This document shows positions 59,146-64,000 of a stretch of 64,000 bases of DNA, one piece after another. The stretch comes from Chryseobacterium gambrini (GTDB lineage Bacteria > Bacteroidota > Bacteroidia > Flavobacteriales > Weeksellaceae). Under the pieces are notes generated by a model. The model did no database searches and was not told where the DNA came from. It was given only the letters and a program-made list of their open reading frames with translations. Position numbers and translations under genes: made by a program. Each line of letters starts with the position of its first letter. Position 1 is the first letter of the stretch. The DNA is taken from positions 372,001 through 436,000 of the forward strand of contig NZ_FTOV01000003.1 in NCBI RefSeq assembly GCF_900156825.1. Direction: 5' to 3'.

Positions 59146-60942
59146 TTACAAATATTTTTCGTTGTTATGAGCCCAAAGAGCCAACTGCAAAAGACACCAG
59201 TGTTTGTAATCTTTGGTCAGTAAATTCTGAGTCGCCTTAAAATCGATGTAATTAAAAATCTTTTGGTTAGGATTTTTTAACAGTTCATCGGAAAAGCGGA
59301 GAAGGCTGTCTTCTGTAAACCAGTTTTTAACATTCATCCCGAATCCCTGTTTATGTCGTTTTCTGATGGTTTCCGTCCAGTAAGAGCCCATAGATTCGCG
59401 AAGGATAATTTTATCGTTATCGTTACTAAGTTTAAGATTTTCCGGAAGCTGAATGCAGAATTCTGCGAAATCCAGATCAAGAAACGGCGTTCTTACTTCT
59501 AACGAATTTGCCATTGCCATTCTGTCGGATTTTACCATCATATTGGACGGTACAAAGTCTTCAATATCCAGTCGCATGATATCATTTAATGAATCCGGAT
59601 CTGGGATAAAGCTGTAAGGCTGATCATAATCCGAATGCAATCCTAAAGCCTGCCTTTCTTGCTTTGAGAAAGCTCTTCTTACATAGTTTTGGTGAAACTC
59701 AAGAATGCTTTTGTTTTCAATATTCTGTTGACTGATAAAAGAGATAGGTTTTATTTTCTGATACAGTTTTAATCCAAACTGGGCAATAATATTTTTGTAA
59801 CTGAAATGATTTCTCAGTTTATTTTCAATGGTGTAGAAGTTGTAGCCGCCGAATAATTCATCTCCTACATCTCCCGAAAGGACAACGGTAAGATTTTTCC
59901 GTGCATTTCTGCAGATTTCAAAATGCGGAATTGAAGAATAATCTGCAAAAGGTTCATCAAAAAAAGGAGAAGTTTTTAAAAGAGCTGTTACCAGATCTTC
60001 TTTTTTTTCGTGAACTTCAATGTGGTTGGTATGGTATTTATCGGCTATTTCTTTGGCATATTTCAGTTCGCTGTCTTCATGATCGTAGCCAAAACTTATG
60101 GTTGTCTGTTTGGGTAAAAATTCGGCAACAAGTCCTACAATGGAAGAAGAATCTAAACCTCCACTCAGAAAACTTCCTACTTCAACATCGGCCACAAGCT
60201 GTTTTTTCACAGCATTTTTCAAAAGATATGCAAATTCTTCTTTGGCATCGGATAAACTTATGGTTCTGTCTTTTTTGGGAAGACTGTAATATCTTGAAAT
60301 GGAGATATTGCCATCTTTCAAGATCAGCTGATGAGCAGGAGGGAGGGCATGAATATTTTCGTAAATACTCTGATATGTACTTACATAACCATGCTGAAGG
60401 TAATGAGAAAGAGCCAGATTGCTTACTTTTGGACGGATAAGCCCTGAAGCGAGGATTGCTTTGATTTCTGAGGCAAAAATAAATTCATTATTGCTTCCAA
60501 TTGCATAATAAAAAGGTTTTTCTCCAAAACGGTCTCTTGCACAGAACAGTTCCTGTTTTTCGTTATCCCAGATGGCAAAAGCAAACATTCCCGGAAGATC
60601 ATGGATGAGGTCTTCTTTTTTTCTCTGATACATGGCAAGAATTACCTCCGTATCTGAACTTCCACGATAAGGATATTCTGCATAATGTGCCTTAATATCC
60701 TGATAACCGTAGATTTCTCCGTTCAGTACGATGCATTCGTTTTTTGTAGAGGAAAACATGGGTTGTTTTCCGTTTTCGGAAAGATCAATAATAGAAAGTC
60801 TGCGATGTCCTAAAGCTGCATTTTCGTAAAATTCAAAGTGAGAAGAGTCCGGACCGCGATGCGCAATGGCATCGGTCATTTTTTTCAGTTCTTCCTGATA
60901 ATTTCTGGCGTTGTTGGTAATGATTCCTGCTATTCCGCACAT
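59146..60942 (-). CDS. asnB: AsnB-type glutamine amidotransferase
   Basis: The product is 598 residues, typical of glutamine-hydrolysing asparagine synthetase. Residue 2 is the nucleophile Cys (MCGIAGI), followed by HRGPDSSHF and RLSIIDLSENGKQPM; the synthetase half has the PP-loop SFLSGGLDSSSIVGLVAE (about residue 254) and LSGDVGDELFGGY. Within polysaccharide loci such enzymes usually amidate a sugar acid instead of making asparagine; this is inference from position. Confidence 0.9.
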   Translation of the reverse strand: MCGIAGIITNNARNYQEELKKMTDAIAHRGPDSSHFEFYENAALGHRRLSIIDLSENGKQPMFSSTKNECIVLNGEIYGYQDIKAHYAEYPYRGSSDTEVILAMYQRKKEDLIHDLPGMFAFAIWDNEKQELFCARDRFGEKPFYYAIGSNNEFIFASEIKAILASGLIRPKVSNLALSHYLQHGYVSTYQSIYENIHALPPAHQLILKDGNISISRYYSLPKKDRTISLSDAKEEFAYLLKNAVKKQLVADVEVGSFLSGGLDSSSIVGLVAEFLPKQTTISFGYDHEDSELKYAKEIADKYHTNHIEVHEKKEDLVTALLKTSPFFDEPFADYSSIPHFEICRNARKNLTVVLSGDVGDELFGGYNFYTIENKLRNHFSYKNIIAQFGLKLYQKIKPISFISQQNIENKSILEFHQNYVRRAFSKQERQALGLHSDYDQPYSFIPDPDSLNDIMRLDIEDFVPSNMMVKSDRMAMANSLEVRTPFLDLDFAEFCIQLPENLKLSNDNDKIILRESMGSYWTETIRKRHKQGFGMNVKNWFTEDSLLRFSDELLKNPNQKIFNYIDFKATQNLLTKDYKHWCLLQLALWAHNNEKYL

Positions 60943-60967
60943 ACCTTTTAATTTTAATTGATCTTAC

Positions 60968-61714
60968 TTATTTTTCGCAATAGAAAATATCTTCATCAGG
61001 ATTAAGACCAAATTTCTTATATTTTTCCGAAATATTTATTCTTTTTACTTTAAAACCAACACTTTCCAGCCTTGATACATAATCCTGTCCGTAAATTCTC
61101 ACATGATCGAACTGCCCGAATAATTCTTCTCTTTTATTTCGGTCGGTAATGGTGAAATCTTCATGGGTCTGTTGATTATTTTTGGAAATAGGAACCTGCA
61201 AAACAGCATGACCTCCTGGTTTTAAGATTCTATGAAGTTCCTTCATTGCTTTCGTATCTTCAGGAATATGTTCTAAAACATGATTGCAGATGGCAAGATC
61301 AAAATGATCATCTTCATAAGGTATATCCATCACATTCATATTTTTTACATGACTTGGATAATCGTATCCCTTTGTAAATAAATCTCCGCAGATGTATTCT
61401 TTTACATTTGATTTTAAAAATATATTTGAAAGCTTGGGTTCCGGAGCAATGTGAAGGATGCTGAAATTTTTGTTATCTGTAACTTTCAGTTCTTCAATTA
61501 AAAATGCATATAAAAGTCTCTCTCTGTCTCTTGAATGGCATTTGTAGCAACCTGCTGCACGTCTTCCGCCGCCAATTACCTGTTTGTCTCTTAGTACTTT
61601 AAGATCATGTCCTACCACTTCCAGATCTTTAGAATCGTAACCGCAATAGGGACAGTGATAGGTGGAACCTGAATGGGAAAGCAGTTTTATTTTGTTTGCA
61701 ATTTTATTTATCAT
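60968..61714 (-). CDS. Class I methyltransferase with zinc ribbon
   Basis: The product is 248 residues. The N-terminal zinc ribbon is YHCPYCGYDSKDLE with a second pair near residue 60, CYKCHSRDRERLL. The methyltransferase domain follows (ICGDLFTKG, MDIPYEDDHFDLAICNHVLE, HRILKPGGHAVLQVP) but motif I is weak (SILHIAPEPKLSNIF). It may act on a sugar or lipid carrier. It stands 25 bases from asnB in the operon. Confidence 0.82.
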   Translation of the reverse strand: MINKIANKIKLLSHSGSTYHCPYCGYDSKDLEVVGHDLKVLRDKQVIGGGRRAAGCYKCHSRDRERLLYAFLIEELKVTDNKNFSILHIAPEPKLSNIFLKSNVKEYICGDLFTKGYDYPSHVKNMNVMDIPYEDDHFDLAICNHVLEHIPEDTKAMKELHRILKPGGHAVLQVPISKNNQQTHEDFTITDRNKREELFGQFDHVRIYGQDYVSRLESVGFKVKRINISEKYKKFGLNPDEDIFYCEK

Positions 61715-61744
61715 TTTAAGTATTTTTAAATATTGAATATGGAT

Positions 61745-62662
61745 TTACAGATTCAGAAATGAGGGCGATTTCTTTTCCACGATATTTCTGAGTTCAGTTA
61801 ATTTTTTTTCCTCGGAAACGATTTTCTTATATTTTGATGCTAACTTCTGATAGTTATTTTTCTTTCCGGTAAACATATTTTTTAGCATACTTTGTTTGAG
61901 TGCTTTTTTTTCTGCCTTCAGAGAATCCGGAATAGAAGGATTCATGATGTTGGTTTCTATTCTGAGGTCTTCGTATTTTGTATAATCGACCTTAGACAGA
62001 GACTGTTTTCCGTCATGTACCACTTTGCTCTCCGGAACAAGTAACGTTTTCTTCTTGTGGAATAAAATGCGGTTTACATATTCTAGATCTTCGCCGTAAT
62101 GAAAAAAATAAGGGTTGAATCCTCCTACCACGTCAATGGTTTCTTTGGGTAAAAACCAATGAGCGGCATTGATGAAGCTTATTTCGTAAAAGGGCTGTAA
62201 AGTCTGGAAATAGAGATCAGAGATCAGTCTTGTTTCAAAATTATGGGCAATGTATTTATCAAGAAAAATATCCAGTTTCTTTCCGGTTCCGTCAATATGC
62301 ATCGGGCTCAGTATGCCTATTTCTTTTTTGTCAGGATGAAGATTGTAAACATGAAGGAGCTTTTCCAGACTGTCACTAAAAATCCATGCATCCTGATTCA
62401 TCAGATAAAAAAAATCGGCTCCCTTTTGATAGGCTTGTTCGATTCCGATATTATTTGCTTTACCGAATCCTAAATTTTTTTCGGACTGAATCAATTCAAC
62501 TTCGGGAAAATTGGACGTAATAAATTTTTGTGTGCCGTCTGTAGAACCATTGTCTACCACAATACAGTGAACAGGAACAGAAGACTGCCTTAAGCTGGTA
62601 AAGCATTTTTCTGCCCATTTCATGGCATTGTAGGTTACAATAATAAAATAAATTTTAGGCAT
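61745..62662 (-). CDS. Glycosyltransferase family 2 (rhamnosyltransferase-like), fourth
   Basis: The product is 305 residues. The start KIYFIIVTYNAMKWAEKCFT, the loop VDNGSTDGTQKFI and LMNQDAWIFS with the DxD-like site resemble rhamnosyl- and galactofuranosyltransferases of the GT2 group. PYFFHYGEDLEYVNRI is the acceptor-side ED motif. It is not close to the other GT2 proteins here. The C-terminal 60 residues are Lys-rich, perhaps membrane-associating. Confidence 0.88.
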   Translation of the reverse strand: MPKIYFIIVTYNAMKWAEKCFTSLRQSSVPVHCIVVDNGSTDGTQKFITSNFPEVELIQSEKNLGFGKANNIGIEQAYQKGADFFYLMNQDAWIFSDSLEKLLHVYNLHPDKKEIGILSPMHIDGTGKKLDIFLDKYIAHNFETRLISDLYFQTLQPFYEISFINAAHWFLPKETIDVVGGFNPYFFHYGEDLEYVNRILFHKKKTLLVPESKVVHDGKQSLSKVDYTKYEDLRIETNIMNPSIPDSLKAEKKALKQSMLKNMFTGKKNNYQKLASKYKKIVSEEKKLTELRNIVEKKSPSFLNL

Positions 62663-62674
62663 TTGTGTTCTGTT

Positions 62675-63343
62675 CTAAATATATTTGTCAGCTAAATTTT
62701 TTAAATAATTTTCAGCATCTGTTCCTTTAAAGAAATCGTTTACCGATTCATCAAAATTAACTTTATAAAAATCTCCTTCATCCGATTCCTGATAATTTGC
62801 TTCTTTTTGCAGCTTATTCCGGATGGCTTCTACAATTTCCTTTAAATCATAATAATACGGATAGGCAAAGTTAATGGTTTGGTTATTAACATTTGCACAG
62901 TTTGATTCTAAAAATTCCGTAATATGATCAATATCCAGCAATAATCTTCTGGCTTTCTGATGCAGCATGAAATTACTGCCCTGTATAATCTGTGTTTTAA
63001 GAAAATTAAATAGGGTATTGGGGTTTCCGCCTTTGCCTACAATATTACCGATCCTTAGAATGATATAGTTTTTGCAGTTTTCTTTTATGAAATTTTCAAT
63101 TTCCAGTTTGTGCAGAACATATGGGCTTTGCTGTTTTGAAAGATCATTTACACTTAAAGTAGAAAAATAAAAAAGCTTTTTTTCCTCATGTGGTATTATG
63201 CTGTTTTTTAGAAGAGAAAATTCTCTTTCAAATTCCGAGCTTCTTGTTTCGAGGGAGTTTGAAACTCCGGAAGCAAAGTAAAGATGGTCTTTGGAATCGA
63301 TATTTTTTAGTGAGTTGGCAATGAGTCCGTTTCCTATAATCAT
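62675..63343 (-). CDS. Short NAD-dependent epimerase/dehydratase-like protein
   Basis: The product is 222 residues, shorter than the 300 or more usual for this family. The N-terminus has MIIGNGLIANSL, a reduced form of the GxxGxxG loop with no preceding strand. The catalytic Tyr-x3-Lys is in SPYVLHKLEIE and RIGNIVGKGGNP is the family's next conserved segment. It probably belongs to a nucleotide-sugar branch but may bind rather than convert. It lies in the operon between a GT2 and an oxygenase gene. Confidence 0.75.
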   Translation of the reverse strand: MIIGNGLIANSLKNIDSKDHLYFASGVSNSLETRSSEFEREFSLLKNSIIPHEEKKLFYFSTLSVNDLSKQQSPYVLHKLEIENFIKENCKNYIILRIGNIVGKGGNPNTLFNFLKTQIIQGSNFMLHQKARRLLLDIDHITEFLESNCANVNNQTINFAYPYYYDLKEIVEAIRNKLQKEANYQESDEGDFYKVNFDESVNDFFKGTDAENYLKNLADKYI

Positions 63344-63357
63344 TATGCTTTTATTTG

Positions 63358-64000
63358 TTAGCCTCTGAAAATTTTATTAAACACCCTTTTTGCTAAAGAT
63401 GTTTTTGGTGAAAGATGCTGTTTTTTTCTCTGCTCATTCTCATTCCACGCATTGGTGTCTTTGTCGGAGTCTTTTCTCTGTACAAAAAGAGTATTGTGAT
63501 TTTCTTTGAAAGCAATTGCTTCAGATTCAGGTCTGCCGTTGGAATAATAATATAATGCCAACGATTTACGGCTTCTTTCTTCAGGACAGTTTAGAGGATC
63601 TGGGTGACCATGATAGGAATTTGATGTTGTTGAGAACATTGCCAATGTATTGAATTTAGGAGCAATTTTTGTTTCACATTTTGTCATATCTTGATTCCAT
63701 AATTCAAAATGACCTCCGTATTCATCCTTCCATTCTTTATTAAGATATACTAAAACATTAACTCTTCTGTCTAATCCGTTAGTAGGATTTTTATTAAAAT
63801 CGGCATGAACTTTTAAAAGTCCTCCTCTTTTTATTTCATGAAGTCCCCCTCCGGAAAAATAGGGATCACCGTATAAAATTTCATTTATTCCAGTAACCTT
63901 ATTTACAAAATTTAAAAAAGGTTCCGAATTTAGAAAATACATTAATTCTCTTGTTTTTGGGCCAAAAGATTTTTCACCTTTACCTGCAAATTTTTTCTGT
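63358..64000 (-). CDS. 2-oxoglutarate/Fe(II) oxygenase, N-terminus outside window
   Basis: The open frame continues without a stop from ATG 63942 up to the window edge (19 further codons, including FGPKTRELMYFLN), so the true start lies beyond 64000 and the Met at 63942 is internal. The iron-binding HxD is in LLKVHADFNK, and the distal His lies in SYHGHPDPLN, with RKSLALYYYS containing the 2-oxoglutarate Arg. The enzyme may hydroxylate a sugar or lipid component of the polymer. The C-terminus is charged and may be disordered. Confidence 0.85.
   Translation of the reverse strand, partial: QKKFAGKGEKSFGPKTRELMYFLNSEPFLNFVNKVTGINEILYGDPYFSGGGLHEIKRGGLLKVHADFNKNPTNGLDRRVNVLVYLNKEWKDEYGGHFELWNQDMTKCETKIAPKFNTLAMFSTTSNSYHGHPDPLNCPEERSRKSLALYYYSNGRPESEAIAFKENHNTLFVQRKDSDKDTNAWNENEQRKKQHLSPKTSLAKRVFNKIFRG

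Overview
The window reads as a chromosome segment of a Bacteroidota member, class Flavobacteriia, most like Chryseobacterium and relatives. The evidence is type IX secretion type B C-terminal domains, an exosortase F pair, a GLPGLI-family protein, SC-type lipoproteins with Asp-rich export tags, many small secreted proteins, and promoters of the Bacteroidota type (TAnnTTTG at -7). AT-rich intergenic regions and repeated A/T-flanked hairpin terminators fit this. I see no rRNA, tRNA, CRISPR array, intact transposase or prophage.

Left part (1-13.9 kb). A RapZ C-terminal-like gene runs off the left edge. A GxxExxY-family gene bounded by a 31-bp inverted repeat separates it from an AmgK-like sugar kinase. 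Next come xrtF and its membrane partner, a decayed gene end, a 68-residue secreted peptide with a GLPGLI protein, an XRE regulator, a CDF metal exporter, asd, a small membrane protein, a TonB-dependent receptor, the NAD synthesis genes nadB and nadC (split by an AT-rich membrane protein gene), and a nitroreductase.

Middle (14-45.5 kb). A YadA-head-like surface protein lies beside a divergent histidine kinase/response regulator pair; a shared GGGGTRTT motif links their promoters. Three large secreted proteins with type B sorting domains surround dnaB-rnhA. Then follow a TPR-like secreted protein, an MFS exporter, several lipoproteins and small secreted proteins, a GH3-family protein, mfd, a row of three tandem secreted paralogues, two paralogous lipoproteins, pth, and a bicarbonate module (two beta-carbonic anhydrases, a SulP transporter and a small secreted protein).

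Right part (45.7-64 kb). A surface polysaccharide locus runs mostly on the minus strand. It carries glycosyltransferases of several folds (GT2, GT4-like, GT-D), hexapeptide acyltransferases, methyltransferases (FkbM and others), an AsnB-type amidotransferase, a short SDR and a 2-oxoglutarate oxygenase that leaves the window. A plus-strand island inside it codes for a methyltransferase, an acyltransferase-3, an MBOAT and an SGNH-like partner, a set suited to O-acetylating the polymer. No flippase, polymerase or chain-length regulator is visible, so the locus must continue beyond the right edge.

The signals I find most worth following are: six genes whose -7 element lies exactly four bases before the start codon (predicted leaderless mRNAs); a DnaB whose C-terminus mimics the SSB acidic tip, next to rnhA; the inverted-repeat-bounded GxxExxY unit; and a candidate operator set for the two-component system.
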